From Cyclaneusma minus (lineage: Eukaryota; Ascomycota; Leotiomycetes; Marthamycetales; Marthamycetaceae): 64,000 nucleotides of DNA. The notes under the pieces are model-generated. The model ran no database searches, was not told the origin of the DNA, and saw only the letters and a program-made list of their open reading frames with translations. Both the position numbers and the translations under genes were made by a program. Each line of letters starts with the position of its first letter. Positions within the stretch are counted from its first letter, which is position 1. Of the stretch, positions 36,101 to 50,531 are shown piece by piece. The stretch is taken from NCBI GenBank assembly GCA_037179335.1, contig JAKZHN010000001.1, forward strand, positions 1,736,001 through 1,800,000, read 5' to 3'.

Positions 36101-38723
36101 GAAAAAAAATGCAAGATGTTTTATTTAATGCAAATAAAAAAATTAAAATAAAAGCCCTGAAATACATTATTAAATACTGCTATTAATATTAATTTTATAG
36201 CAAATTTTTAATACGCTTTAAAATTAATATTAGCAAAAGATTTAAATTTAATATTAAAATTTTAATGGATATTTTCCAGTAAAAGGGCCATTATATTATA
36301 TGTATTATAAATATAGCTATTAGATTCCAAGCAATAAAAACTATATTATTCCAATATATAAAACTAATTTAGCAAGCTATTAAGCTATGCTGGATTAATA
36401 TTTATCTAAACCCATTTAATCTCCTAATTATAAATACTGGAATAAAATTTATTAGCAAGAAATTTCAAGCCTAAATAGCCTTTAAAAAGATTCAAATAAA
36501 AATTATTTCAATTAAAATATATTAAAATATCAAACGGAATAAGCGCTATTATATCATTTTTAAAAAAAACTATTAAAACCATTTTTAATAATTTGCTAAA
36601 TACCCCAATTAAAATGGTATTGCAAATAGCAATTAAGACTATTAATAATACAATTGGACCAAATAGCTTTATTTTTATTTTTTTGGTATTTAATATTTAT
36701 CCAAAGCTTATTTACAAATTAGCATTATTCCTTTTAATAATTAAAAAGGAAAAAACCATTAAAAAGGCTATAATTAAAATTAAAAAAATATACTTTAAAA
36801 AAATAATAGCTAATGCCCTAGCTATAAAAAATACTTTAAACATTTTGAAAATCATAAATTTAAAAGTTCAATCAATGGCTTTTATATAAAAAAAAATAAA
36901 AAAATAGGCCCTATAAAATTTAAAAAAAAATCAAATTATAATAATAAAACTCATTTTTTCAAATTCATATATATTAAACTATAGTATATAAATTAAAATG
37001 CATCCTATAATCCATTTTTAAACTAGCCAGTATTTATAATACTAAATAGGCCAGCATTTATAACGCCAAATAGGGCAATTGTCACAGTATTATTTATTTC
37101 ATTAAATATTTCATTACCTATTCTATTATTTATATTATAATTTAAAGCATTATTTAAACCAAAATCAAAACTATTAATTATATAGCCAAATCATTTTTAA
37201 ATTCAATTAAATCCCTAATTAAAATCAAAATTTAAATTTAAACCAAATTTTCCAGCGCTAAAAAACGGCCTTTAAAAAGAAAAGCCAATCCCAAAGGCAT
37301 TTAAAAACCAAAAAAGCTATAAAATAACCAAGGATTTTAAAATTAATAAATAATAAATTAAATGCCTAAAATTATGTAGCTATTTTTTTTTGGCTATAAT
37401 TTAAAATTAAATAATTTAAAATCAAATTTGAAAAAATTAATATATACCTATATATTATAAAAAATAATTTTAAATTTCAATAGCATTTCCTTTCTTTAAA
37501 AAAGCTTAATATGCAATTATATTTATAATTAAAAAAAAGGCAAAATTACTATAAAAAGCAAGCTATTTAAGCTTTTAAACCAAGCGAAAATAAATGGCCT
37601 TATTGCTATAAATATTTTTAAATTTATTTAATTTAATTTTTAAATTTATAATAAAAAATAAATATTCAAAATCAAGAAAACAAAAAAAAAGCTATATTTA
37701 TACTTTATAAAAATCAAAACTAATAATGCAAAAATACAATAATTTTAGCAAGCAATTTATTTTAATTCAATTTCCAATAATTCAATGCTATGCTTAAGAA
37801 ATCCTTATTTGCTTAGCATTTATTTTTATTTTTAAATATGGATAGCTATTACTTTTAAAAAACATTATGCAAATGTATTCGCATTTTCAAAACAAATTAT
37901 ACAAAAAGATTTATTATTACCTATTTAAAAAAAATCTTTTTTAATATTATTATTTGTTTTTTAAAGCCATTTTATAGCTTAGCAAAAGCCGGTTTTTATT
38001 GGTTTATTATTTATTTAAGGCATTATATTAAAAAGCTCTATATAAAAATATCCATATTTAATTTCTATTTTATAATTTCCAATCCAAATTTTAAAACTCC
38101 AAATTTATAAACTATAATAGCATTTTAAATAAATAATACATTAATTTTAACTATTTAAAAATAATCAAATTTAAAAAAACAAAAGCTTTAAAATACCAAA
38201 TTTAAAGCCAAGCCAAAAACGGAATTAATAAAAACCATTTTTCTAATATTTAATAAATGCATTTTAAAAATTTTAAAAAAGCTATAATTTTCATATAAAA
38301 AGGCCAAAATAATAAAATCAATTTTATAAATTCCATAGCTCCTAATATAAAAGCTTATTATATTTAAGAACAAGCCAAGGCAATTTACCCGTTTTTAATA
38401 TATTAGCCAAAATTAGCATTTAGTTTTTCAATTGCAATTTAATATTAAAATTGTATTAAATAAAAAGCAAAAATTCTAAATAAATAATTATAATAAATAA
38501 TGGATAATTTTAATTGGGAACTTATTTACATTTCCCCGAATGTTTCTATAGTCAAGCTATGTATTTTTATAAACGGATTATTTGCTAATAATAAAAATTT
38601 ATTTTTCCAATTGGGCTATTTAATTATTTTAGCAAATAAATTTTTAAATATTTTAGCAGTTATATTTAAATTCAAAAGCAATATTTTCTATTAAAGCAGC
38701 ATTAAATTAAAAAAAGATTTACT
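33172..38723 (+). pseudogene. Outer Copia-like gag-pol relic
   Basis: This is RIP-degraded coding sequence reading on +. At 36593-36889 a frame (NTPIKMVLQIAIKTINN ...) resembles the segment after the integrase core of fungal Copia-type polyproteins. At 38500-38694 a frame with FANNKNLFFQLGYLIILANK resembles their RNase H domain. The RNase H frame is cut at about 38723 and its missing C-terminal part resumes at 50752. The part from about 35480 on is repeated directly at 46.9-50.0 kb. Plus-strand G is rare outside GC dinucleotides whereas C is common, a strand-biased pattern. Confidence 0.7.
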
Positions 38724-38938
38724 TGTTTGACCGATTGCAGCAAAAGCCTTAGGCACCAAGGTGGCGGCCAGGGTGGCCTGTGCCCATATGGCTGCCACTA
38801 GCGCCAAGACTTGGGAATGGCTTTAAAAAAAGCGGCAATAAAGCAGGCTTCCTTTTTTAAATACAATTAATAGCATATTAATAAATCCCAAATCGTTTAT
38901 GCAATTTGTCTTATTTATTTACCTTTAGTAAATTAATA
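38724..38938 (+). repeat. 5' LTR of inner Copia-like element
   Basis: 215 bp, beginning TGTTTGACCGATTGCAG. It keeps some GC (GGTGGCGGCCAGGGTGG) while its partner at 50532-50746 is strongly AT-shifted. Confidence 0.75.
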
Positions 38939-39136
38939 CTAATTAGCGTTTTGTTTTTATTAAAAGCAGCAAATTTGCAAAATTATTAAAAAGAAATATT
39001 TTTCTTAATTGCGCAATATGCTAATTGGCTTTTTTAAAAAGCGCGAAGCTTTAAAATCCCTTAGATTTTAATAATAAATAATTAAAAATGCAAAGCCAAT
39101 TTTTATTTGCTTTATTTAAACGCCGCGTCCTATTAC

Positions 39137-39309
39137 TATTATAATAATCAAAAATAAATTAGCAAATAGGGGTGCGTTGTATATATTTCTTAGCTATAAA
39201 AAATAGCAGCGTTTAAATATTATGCGCTAAAAAGTTTCTTAGCCTTTTTAATAGGCAATATATATTTTATAAAATATTTATAAAGCGCTTTTTTTGGCCC
39301 TATATGATA
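39137..39309 (-). repeat. 3' LTR of Gypsy-2 (shortened)
   Basis: 173 bp against 217-230 bp in the other three copies, so a part of about 50 bp is missing. Its outer end keeps the GGGTGCGTTGTA segment that is the reverse complement of the U5-like part of Gypsy-1. Confidence 0.75.
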
Positions 39310-42300
39310 ATTATTTCGTGTTTTATAGCTTTAGGCCTTGGAGCTTTTAAATATAAACCTTCGCTTTTTGATAATTTAATATCTGGCTTTAATTACTAAT
39401 TTTGATTTTTTATTTTAATTGCGTAAATTAATAGGCTTTTATTAATTTGCTATTATTAATAATTATTTTTAAATTTATTATTGCTTAATTTTGAAAATCT
39501 TAATCTTAATATATAAATTGCGCTATTTATTATTAAATTAATTTTAAATTTTTATTTAATTGTTTTTATTATTTCAAATTTTTAGTTTTTTATATCAAAA
39601 TTTATTGGGATTTTATTATTTTTATCAATTTATATATGCTATTTTAAATAATTAATATTAAAACTTTTCTATTTTTTTATTTCATTTTTTTATACGTATT
39701 ATACGCTTTTTGCAATAATAGTATATTAACTTTTAATTATATTTCTTGGGGGGTTTTTTTTAGAAAATTTTCAAGTGTTTTTTTAATTCTTTTTTTATAG
39801 CGATTATATTGGATTTTATTAAAAAAATTATTTATATAAAATAAATTTTGCTGCTTTTATTGGGGGGGGGTTTTTTTAGGTTTTTTAATATACGCTTTTT
39901 TAGCGAAAATTATCGTTTTTTTTTAATATTATAGTTTTTAATATTTTTAATTGCAAAATACAAAATTTCGCTAATAATTTATTTTAAGCTTAATATAATA
40001 GAAATTTTACATATAATTATAATAATAATGCTAAATTTGCAATTTCGCCGCGAAATTTAAATTGCATTTCTATTAAGTTTTTTTTTGGCATTTTAAATTT
40101 AAATTTCTATTTAATATATATATAGTTTTTTTATAAACTTTTTTTGCAATATTTTTAATATTTATAATTAAATTTCAAATAACTTCAAATGCAATTATTA
40201 TTGCAATAATTATAATTTATTTTATTATATAATAAATTTAAATTTTCTTTTCTTTTTTTTTAATTAATTTATTATTTTACAAATTTCTATTATCTAATTT
40301 TTTTGATTTAATGCAATTTACAATGCTTTTGTATTTTACCGCTATTGCTATATTAAAATTCAAGCTTTTTTTTAAAATTAACACGCTAATTATAATAAAA
40401 CATTAACTCAATTAATAAATAATATAAAAATTGCCAAGGCTTTTTTGTATTTTAAAATACATACCTTTTTAAAATATATAATATATAATGCTTTTAAAAA
40501 ATTAAAAATAATAATAATAGCTTTAATTGAAATTTCTTTTGCAATTTATATTTTAATATATATAGCAATTAATATTTAATATTATTTAATAAATTTAGGT
40601 TTTGCTTGTTTTATATATATTTAATTAAAATATAAATAAATTTTAATTTTAATTGTTTTTTTTTGAAAATATATTATTTAATATAGAAAAGAGAATCGGG
40701 CTTTTAGCAATATAATATAATATATAAAAATTATAAGCTTAATATATGCGAATTGAAATAAATAGCTGGTTTTATTTAAAAATATTGCGGGTTTTTTAAT
40801 TTTGCTAATTGAATTTATTTTTATATAATATTTATTTCTTAATTAAATTATTTAATATATATAATATATATAAAAATTTTAATTTTTAATTATTTATTTT
40901 ATAATTTTTAAAGAAATTACATTTTTTATTTAATTTTTCAATTTTTCAATTTAATTTTTTAAAAATATAATTTAATATAATATTATTTTTTTAAAAAAAC
41001 TTATATATTGATTTTTACCTTTATTTGCTATTGCATATAACTAGGCATTTTATATTTAAATATAAAATTAAAATTGGCCTTGCAATATTTGTTTTTCAAA
41101 GTCTGAGCTTTTTTTATAATTTTTCCGCTATTATTATAATTTAGTTTTAATGTTTTTTTAATAACTTTATTTAAAATTATTAAAGTTTTCTTAAAGTTTT
41201 TTTCTGGTTAATATTTAATTTTAATTTCAATTTTAATTTTTTCAATATATGTAAAATATAAGCTAATATTTTTAAATTTCTTTTTTACGATTTTTTTCAA
41301 GTTTTTTTTAAAAATTATAAAATTTGCAAAATATAATTTATATATATTATTTTGGGGTATTTTAGCGGATTTTAAAAAACTAATATAAAAAGTATTTTAT
41401 AGTCTTTTTAATTAAAATTTAAATAAAAGCTTTAAATAATAAATTTAGACTCCTATTTTTTTAATAATAATAAAAAAAGCCTATATACTTTTTTACTAGC
41501 TTTCCAACCTTAAAATATTTATTTTTAATAAATAAAAAGACCTAGTTTTTTTTATCGAAATCTATAATTTTATACTTTTTTTATATATTGCTTTTTATAT
41601 TTATTAATGATATTTTCCCAGTTTTTATAATAATATATATTTATTATATTATATTGTTTTTTCGCTTTTTTATATTAAATATTTTAATTTTTATAAATTA
41701 TATGAAAAAATTAATACTAATTTATAAATAATATTTATATATTATATAAAACAATTCTATTATTATAAACAAATTCTATTATAGCTAATTGGGTTATTTA
41801 ATTTATTTTTTTGTTATTATAATAGCATTATATATAGGTTTTTAGGATTTGGTTTACTTGCTTTATTTATTTATCCGTTTAAAATAAATGCTGTATTATA
41901 TTTATATATTATATAAAATTTATAATAAAAGGCTTTTTATAATATATTAATAAGTATAGAGTTATAATTAAATATAATAGTTTTAAAGATTTCTATAAAA
42001 TAAATAATTTTATTAAAAAATAATTTTATTAAAAGTTATATATTAATATTTTTAATTATATATATATAAATTATATAGTTTTAATATAGCAATTTATTAT
42101 TATTAAAATAGTATTATATGTTTTACTTATATATTATAATTTAAACAAATTTATAATAAAATTTTATAATAAATATATTTATAGCTTATTAATTAAAAAT
42201 AAAAACTGTAATTAATTATAAAATATATATTAACGCGTTTTATTCTATTAATAAATATAGCAATTATATATATATTTTTATATTTTTATTTTTATATTCA

Positions 42301-44778
42301 ATTAATAATATTTATAATAAATTCAAATCAATATTTGGTTTATTTTAAAATAGCCTACTAATTTATTATTATAATAAATATATAAAACTTCTTTATATAA
42401 TATATTTATTGTAATGTTTTTAATATAATATACCGTCTTTAAATTTCTATTATTTATTTTTATATAATATAAATTAGCTTTGTATTTTTATATATATTTA
42501 TTATTTTTTTAAATTTTAAAAATAATTATAAAGCATGTTTGAATTATTTTGGCTTCTAGATTTTTATAGCTTAAATAAAATATAGCTTTTTACTTAAAAA
42601 TCTGTATTTATAATATATAAATAAAATATATAATATTAATTTTTTAATTTAATAGTTTTAATTAAAATATAATTGCCATATTTATAAAAATAGCTATATT
42701 TTTTAAAATATATATATTTAAAATATAGTTAAATAAATGGCGGAGCTTTTATTATAATATATATAAAAAAGTATTTTTTATTATTTTTTTATAATCTAAT
42801 TTATAAAATAAGGAATTAGCGGGGTTTTTAATTTCTATAATATATTTAATATTAAAGTTATAAGGTTTTAATTTTATAGCTTATTTTATTTAATATTTAT
42901 TAAGTTTTTTTATACTTATAGAATAATATAAATTATTATAATCTGAAAATATTTACATTTTATAATATATATTTTTAATATATTATTTCTAATATTAAAA
43001 AATTCCACAATTATAAACAATTTAGTATTATATCTTTAATACATTAATTTTCTATTTATTAATTTATAGAATTAAAAAGCTATTAAATATTAATTATATT
43101 ATATTAAATTATCCAAGTTTTTAAATTATTTCAAAATTCCCAATATTATAAATTTAAAAGTATTATATACAATTTATAAATGCTTTATAAAATTAAAGTA
43201 TTATAATATTAACTTATTTATAAATATATTTTTAATATATTAAAAGGCCTTTTATATTTTTAAAAACTATTTCAATAAGCATTTTTTATTAATATTTATA
43301 TTATTAATAAATAAGTTAATTATAAATAATATAAATTTATTATATTTTAAAAATAATTGCAATTTTATATATAGAATTGGTATAGGCCATTTTTAAATAA
43401 TATATAGTTTTTCTAATTTTATATATATACCATTTTTTCCTATTATAAAGCTTAAAAATAAACCCTTATTTACTTTAAATTTCTATTGGCCTTTTTTTAT
43501 AAAAAACAAATGTTTTTATAGCTTTTTAGATACGGCTTTTATATATTTATTATACTTATTAAAACTTTTCAAATAAATTAAAATATTATTAAAATAAATT
43601 ATTATAATAATATTTAAAAATTCCCTAAATACTATATTTATATAAATTTGAAATATAGCTAATATATTTATTAATTTAAATAATATTATTAAATATTCAA
43701 AATAGCTATATTTTATATAAAATGCTATTTTTTATTTTTTTTATATATATAAATTTTATATTATAAATTTTTAAAATCCAGTTTAATAAAGATTTTGGCT
43801 TTTTTTAATTTAATTAGAAATTTATTAATTAAGAAAAATAGGCAATAATTTTTAATAATTATATTATTTAATTCTTTATTTTTTTAAAATATAAATAATA
43901 TAAAAACTTTTATTAGGTTTTTTAATTTACAAATTCAATTTTTATTTATATATTATTAAGATATTTCTTTAATATAATTAGCTATTTCTTAAATAGCTTA
44001 TAAATAAATTAATAAAATAAATTTATTTTGGTTTTTATAATATAATTTTAATTAAAATATACAGATAATATACTAGCTTTTATTATATTAAAAATATTAT
44101 TAAAATAGATTAGTTTCTTTAGTCTCTTATATTTTAATCCTTTACTCTAACCTTAATTTTAGTTTTACTATATATTTTTTATAAATATCTTTAATATTTG
44201 GCAATTTACGGCTTTAGGAGTATATTGGAGTCCAATTTTATTTTGCTAAAACTCTGGTCTTTTATATTTTAATTTTTTATTTTAACTTTAATCTTAGTTT
44301 TATTATACGCCTTTTATAGGTATTTTTAATATTTAACAATTTACCGCTTTAAGAGTATACTAGAGTCCAGTTTTATTTTTGTTTGCGGTATTTCTTATAA
44401 AAAATAGCTTTTTATTTGTCTTGCTAAGTATTATTTTATATAATTTAATATTATATTTCCAGCTTTTATATATAAAATATTTTATATATAACAATTTTTT
44501 ATTTATTATATCTAAAGTATACACTACTATATTTAGCTCTTTTATTTTTTTAGCTTATTTTAAGCAATAATTTTATATTTAATTTGGCGTTTGTAAATGA
44601 AATTGGTTTTAGCCTAATTATAATATTTATTATTTGCTTATTTAAGCTAAAAAAAATAAAAAAAATAAAAAAAATAAAAAAAATATATATAAATATATAG
44701 GTATTTTATATATTTTAATGCTTTGGTTTTTTACATTACCTTTATTATTAAGGGTTTTGATAAAGATTTTATAATATT

Positions 44779-44881
44779 ATTTAATTTTTATTTAATTTTT
44801 ATTTAATTTTTATTTAATTTTTATTTAATTTTTATTTAATTTTTATTTAATTTTTATTTAATTTTTATTTAATTTTTATTT
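44779..44881. repeat. 11-bp tandem repeat, about nine copies
   Basis: The unit TTTTTATTTAA repeats almost perfectly inside Gypsy-2. The matching place in Gypsy-1 (near 27361-27390) has only two to three copies of the complementary unit, so the array grew after the copies diverged. Confidence 0.85.
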
Positions 44882-46030
44882 AGGTTTTATTTAAAAAATA
44901 AATTTATAATTATTATAGATATATATTAACCCATTTTTATTTTTTTATAAATTTTGATAATACAAAGTTTCTATTTAATCCATTATTAATAAAAATAAAA
45001 GCAGAAACCATATTCTAAATATTAATCGCAATTAAATAATCGATTATTGTATGCTTTTATTTTATAAAACAATCGTTAAATTAAATAATTACTAAAAAAA
45101 TAATTATTATATTTATATTTATAATTTATCAAATTAAGGGTTTTATTTATAGCTTTTTTAAAAAAACCTTAATTTTATTTATTTTAATTATAACTATTAT
45201 AATTTTAGCCACAATTAAAACCAGTTTTATATAATTGGCGTTTTTTTAATAGCTATTAAAGCCATTACTATTTAAAACATATGCTTTATTATTAGGCTAT
45301 TTATATTTATAGGTTTTATATGTAAGTTTTTATTAATTTTAATATTTTTTTATAAATATAATTAAATAAATTATAATTATTATTACTATAATTAAAACAT
45401 AAAAACAACCAATATTAACCTTAGCTATATTGCTAATTTGTATTTTCATAATAGCTGTTTTTTTTTATTTTATAATTTGGTTAATATTAAATTGCTATAT
45501 TATTATTTAGAATATTTTATAGATTTTATAATCTATTATAATTATTATAATATTTTTTATATTATTTATATTAAGTATATTTTTTATTTTAAATCGGAAA
45601 TTAGGTTTATTTTTTAGCTATATTAAATATATATTATATATTAATTTATAATTAATTGCTTTATTGGAAAATAAAATCCTATTTAATATTATTATAAAGC
45701 TTGGAAATAAATTGGTTATTAAAAAATATATAAAATACATTTTTTATATAAAAAATTAAAATATTTATTTTATGATAAAACGTTTTACTTGTTTTTAAGC
45801 CTTTTTAATAGATTGGTTTAATATATATAATATATATAATTATTTTATGTTTATTATATCTAATATTAAGCTTTTTTTTAATAAAATCTTTTCCAATTTA
45901 TGATTTATTTAATAATATTATTATATAATATATATACGGCTTTTAAATATAATTAAAGCATAATAAATATAAATTACATTTTTTTAAAAAAGATTATATA
46001 TTAAAATAATTTTATAAGCAATGAAATTAT

Positions 46031-46074
<44 letters not shown>

Positions 46075-46612
46075 TTTAATATTTAATATATAAAACTTTT
46101 TAAATATATAAAACCTTTTAATAATTTATTATTTATTATTAGAATTCAAATTAGATACGCTATATTTATAAATAAAGGTTATAATTTTAGCATGCAATTT
46201 TATATATATTTGGGTTTTCTTTGGTTTCCAGTTTTTAAGTAATTTATTAAATAGCAATAAAATTATTAAAATTTAAATTTGCTTAATTTTAAATTAAATT
46301 AAAAACAGGAGCTTAATTAATTTCGCCTTTATATTTTTAATTAAAATGCCTTAATTATTAATAATAATAGCGCTTTTATTAATAATATTAATAAATGCAT
46401 TATTGTTTTTATTAAATACGGGTTTTTAAATTAATATACAAAATTTACTAATATTATTATTAATATTAAGCTCTTTTAGAATTAAGCGAAATTGGTTTTT
46501 AAGGCTTTTTATAAAAAGTTTATAAATAAGGTTATTACCGGGTTTATAATTAATAAATTAAATAATTATTATTTTATTAAATTATTGTTTTTCAAAATAA
46601 AAGCGGCTATTT

Positions 46613-46842
46613 TATTATAATAATTATAAATATATTAATAAATATAAATATATTATATATATTCTTTAATTATAAAAAATAGCCATTACCTTTCTTAAAT
46701 AAAAATGGCAGCACCTAAGTATAATATACTAAAAGCCTCGCTTAGCTTCCTTAGTAAGCAATACTTATCTCCTACACACCTCTAGCACACGTGCCTTGTG
46801 GGGTGCCCGCAGGGCGCCCTCCTCGGCCGGCCCCGTGTGATA
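46613..46842 (-). repeat. 5' LTR of Gypsy-2
   Basis: 230 bp. The outer (right) half is GC-rich and nearly unmutated (GCCTTGTGGGGTGCCCGC and CCGGCCCCGTGTGA); the inner half is AT-rich. Confidence 0.85.
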
Positions 46843-46847
46843 ATTAT

Positions 46848-49800
46848 CCAATTTGAAAAATAAGAAAAACCCTTATTTAAATTTTAATTTTAATTCGAAT
46901 TCAAATTTTTATTTATTATATTTATTTATAATTAGCATTAATATTTTAAAAAATTAAGCTATTATAAAAAAATTGCAAATATGCAAATAGCTTATTTATT
47001 TATTAAAATATTACTATTTATTTTATTTTATTTAAAAAATCCTATTTTTATAATAGAAATTTTTACTATTTATAGCCGCTATATTAAAAAAGATTCAAAG
47101 TATATTTCCAAATAGCAATATTATTAAGATATTATTTAATAGTATTAGTTAATTTAAAAAAATTTAAGCAATTATATTTGATTTGAAATTCAAATTTAAT
47201 TTTAAAGGCATTTTTGGCATTTGCTTCAAAAATAATAGCTCTAGCAAATTATTAGGCATATTTAATATTTAAATACTATTTGAAATAGTTTGTTTTATTA
47301 TAACAAATAATAATATTTTTATGCTTTTTTTTATATAATGTAAAATAAATAAATATTTATTATAATAATTTAAAAAATATTATAATTTAAAAAAATCTTA
47401 AAATAGCTATATTTATTAAATAGAGCCATTTGTAATTTTTATTTATTTCAGCCAAATTTAATAATAAAAAAAACCTATTAAATATTTAATAGAAATTAAA
47501 AAACAATAAAAAAAACTAAAGCCATGCCATTGCAAAAGAATGCAAGATTTCTTATACAATGCAAATAAATTTTTTAAAATAAAAACTTTGGAATAAATTG
47601 TTAAATATTGTTATTAATATTAAATTTATAGCAAACCTCCAATACAATTTAAATTCAACACCGGTAAAAAATTTAAATTTAATATTGAAATTTTAATAAA
47701 TATTTTTTAATAAAAAAACCATTATACTGTTTATATTATAAATACAATTATTAAATTTCGAGCAGCAAAAATTATATTATCCCAATATGCAAAAATAATT
47801 TAATAGGCTATTAAATTATGTTAAATTAATATATATTTAAAACCATTTAATTTTCAAATTCAAATTGCTTTTAAAAAAATTCAAATAAAAATTATATCAA
47901 TAAAAACCTATTAAAGCATTAAACGGAATAAGCACTACTATGCCATTCTTTAAAAAAACCATTAAAACCATTTCAAATAACCTGCTAAACACCCCAATTA
48001 AAATTATTTTGCAAATAGCAATTAAAATTGTAAATAATATAGCTGGATTAAATGGCTTTATTTCCATTTTTTTAATATTTAATGCTTATTTTAAATTTAT
48101 TTATAAATTAGCATTATCCCTTTTAATAATTAAAAAAGCAAAAACTATTAAAAAGGCTATAATTAAAATTAAAAAAATATATTTTTTAAAAACAATAGCC
48201 AATGCTCTAGCAATAAAAAACACTTTAAATATTCTAAATATTATAAGTTTGAAAATTGAATTAATAATTTTAATATAAAAAAATGGCCTTTACCAAGTTA
48301 AAAAAATAAAAATCAAATTGTAATAATAAAAATTAATAAACGGGATATAAATTTTAAATTTACTTATATTAAGCCATAGCATATAAATTGAAATGCTTTT
48401 TATAATCCATTTTCAAATTAGCCTGCGCTTATAGCGCCAAATAGGCCAATTTCTAATCCATTAGCTGCAATGCCAAATGCCTCAAAATAAATAGCTGCAA
48501 ATATTCCATTATTTATTCCACCAGTTATACTATAATTAAAAGCACTATTTAAATCATAATCTAAATCACTAATTATATAGCTAAATTATTTTCAAATTTA
48601 ATTAAATTTCCAATTAAAATTAAAATTAAAATTAAATTCAAATTCTCCAATTTCTAAAAAAAACCGGTCCATCAAATTCAAAAATATTTAAAAATTAAAA
48701 AAACTATCAAAAAAATCAAAAATTCCAAAACCAATAAATAATAAGTTAAATGCCCAAGAATTTCTAATTAAAAATTCAAAATATAATTCAAAATTAAAAT
48801 CAGGTTTAAATATATATATATATATATATTGCAAAAAATAATTTTAGACTTTGATAGTATTTCCTTTTTTTATTTTTTATTTTAATATACAGCTATATTT
48901 ATAGCTAAAAAAAACCAAAAATAAACGGCTTTATTGCTATAAATATTTTTAAATTTATAGCCGAAAATAAATATTCAAAATAAAAATAGTTAAAAAAATC
49001 AAAAGCAAAGCTATATTTATATTATATAAAAAATCCAAATTAATAATACAAGAATATAATAATACTAGCAAATACTTTATTTTAACTCAATTTCCAATAA
49101 TTTAATACTATATTCAGAAAATCCTTATTTGCTTAGCATTTATTTTTACTTTCAAATATAAATAACTATTATTTTTAAAAAATATTATATAAATATATTT
49201 ATATTTCCAAAATAAATTATATAAAAAAATCTATTACCATTTGCTTAAAAAAATAAGAAACAGATTTCCTTTTGGCATTATTATTTGTTTTTTAAAACCA
49301 TTTTATAGCTTAGCTAAAATCGGTTCTTATCAATTTATTATTTATTTAAAGCATTATATTAAAAAACTCTATAGAAAAATATCTATATTTAACCTTTGTC
49401 TAATAATTTCCAATCCAAATTTTGAAAATCCGGACCTGCAAGCAATAATGGCATTTTAAATAAATAATACTCTTATTTTAGCTATTTAAAAATAATTAAA
49501 TTTTAAAAAACAAAAGCTTTAAAATGCCAAATTCAAAGCCAAATTCAAAACTAAACTAATAAAAAGCATTTTTTAAATATTTAGTAGCTGCATTTTAAAT
49601 TTTTTAAAAAAAACTATAATGTTTAAATAAAAAACCCAAAATAACAAAATTAATTTTATAAATTTTATAGCTTTTAATATAAAAGCCTATTATATTTGAA
49701 AAAAAAAGCTAAAGCAATTCATTCATTATTAATATATCAGCCAAAATTAGCATTTAATTTTTTAATTGCAATTTAATATTAAAATTCTATTAAATAAAAT

Positions 49801-50531
49801 GCAAAAACAATTAAATAAATAATTATAATAAATAATTTTAACCGGAAATTTATTTATATTCCTTTGGATCTTTTTATAGCCAAGCTATTTATTTTTATAA
49901 ATGAATTATTTGCTAATAATAAAAATTTGTTCTCCCAATCAAATTATTTAATTATTTTAGCAAATAAATTTCTAAATATTTTAACGACTATATTTAAATT
50001 CAAAAGCAATATTTTCTATTAAAATAGCATTGAATTAAAAACAATTATTAAAATTATTCTAGCTTCCGAAATTTTAGCTATAATACTAGGCACTAATATA
50101 GCAATTTTAATCAATTTCATTTTTAATTTAATTCTCAACCAGCTAAATATATCCAATATACCCATTATTATTTATATAAACAGCTATAGTTTTCACAAAT
50201 ATTTAATTAAGCTAAAAACCATAATAAAAAAGCGCTTAATAATAAATATTCTGCATTTAAAATAAAATTATAAAAAAATAATTTCAAAAAATCAGATAAA
50301 TTAATAGCAAGAATAATTCAATAAATGCATTTATTAAAACTGCCCTTAATAAAATTTTGGAGAAATCAATAAATACAAATAAGACCATTATTAAAAAAAA
50401 CCCCAAAAGCTTTAAAAAAAGCCTAATTTTTGGTAAATTATAATAAAAAAGAAATTTAAAGCCATTATTTAATTAAACACCAATTCTAGCAATTGATTAG
50501 CTTTTTTTATTATAAAATAAAAAGCTCCAAA
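46848..50531 (+). pseudogene. Inner Copia-like pol relic
   Basis: It is homologous to about 35480-38723 plus the RNase H C-terminus. A frame at 47940-48278 parallels the one at 36593-36889, and near 49870-50300 an RNase H-like relic (LFANNKNLFSQ, later ILASEILAIILGTNIA) continues through to the 3' end of pol. Stops break every frame. Plus-strand G is depleted as in the outer element. Confidence 0.7.

Larger units (their letters stand above)
39137..46842 (-). mobile_element. Gypsy-2: second copy of the Gypsy-1 family, inverted
   Basis: The 7.7-kb element lies in reverse: 5' LTR at 46613-46842 and 3' LTR at 39137-39309. Flanking 5-mers are ATTAC (39132-39136) and ATTAT (46843-46847), identical apart from one C-to-T. 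The LTR, the bases just after the 5' LTR and the coding order match Gypsy-1. It is inserted in the 5' internal part of the inner Copia-like element. The plus strand here is T-rich, the mirror of A-rich Gypsy-1. No intact frame remains. Confidence 0.83.

Noticed and set aside
27239..49459. Short open frames in the AT-rich block as real genes
   Set aside because: They are Ile/Asn/Lys-rich and lie within retroelement relics; those I recognise (30748, 36593, 38500, 47940) are fragments of pol.
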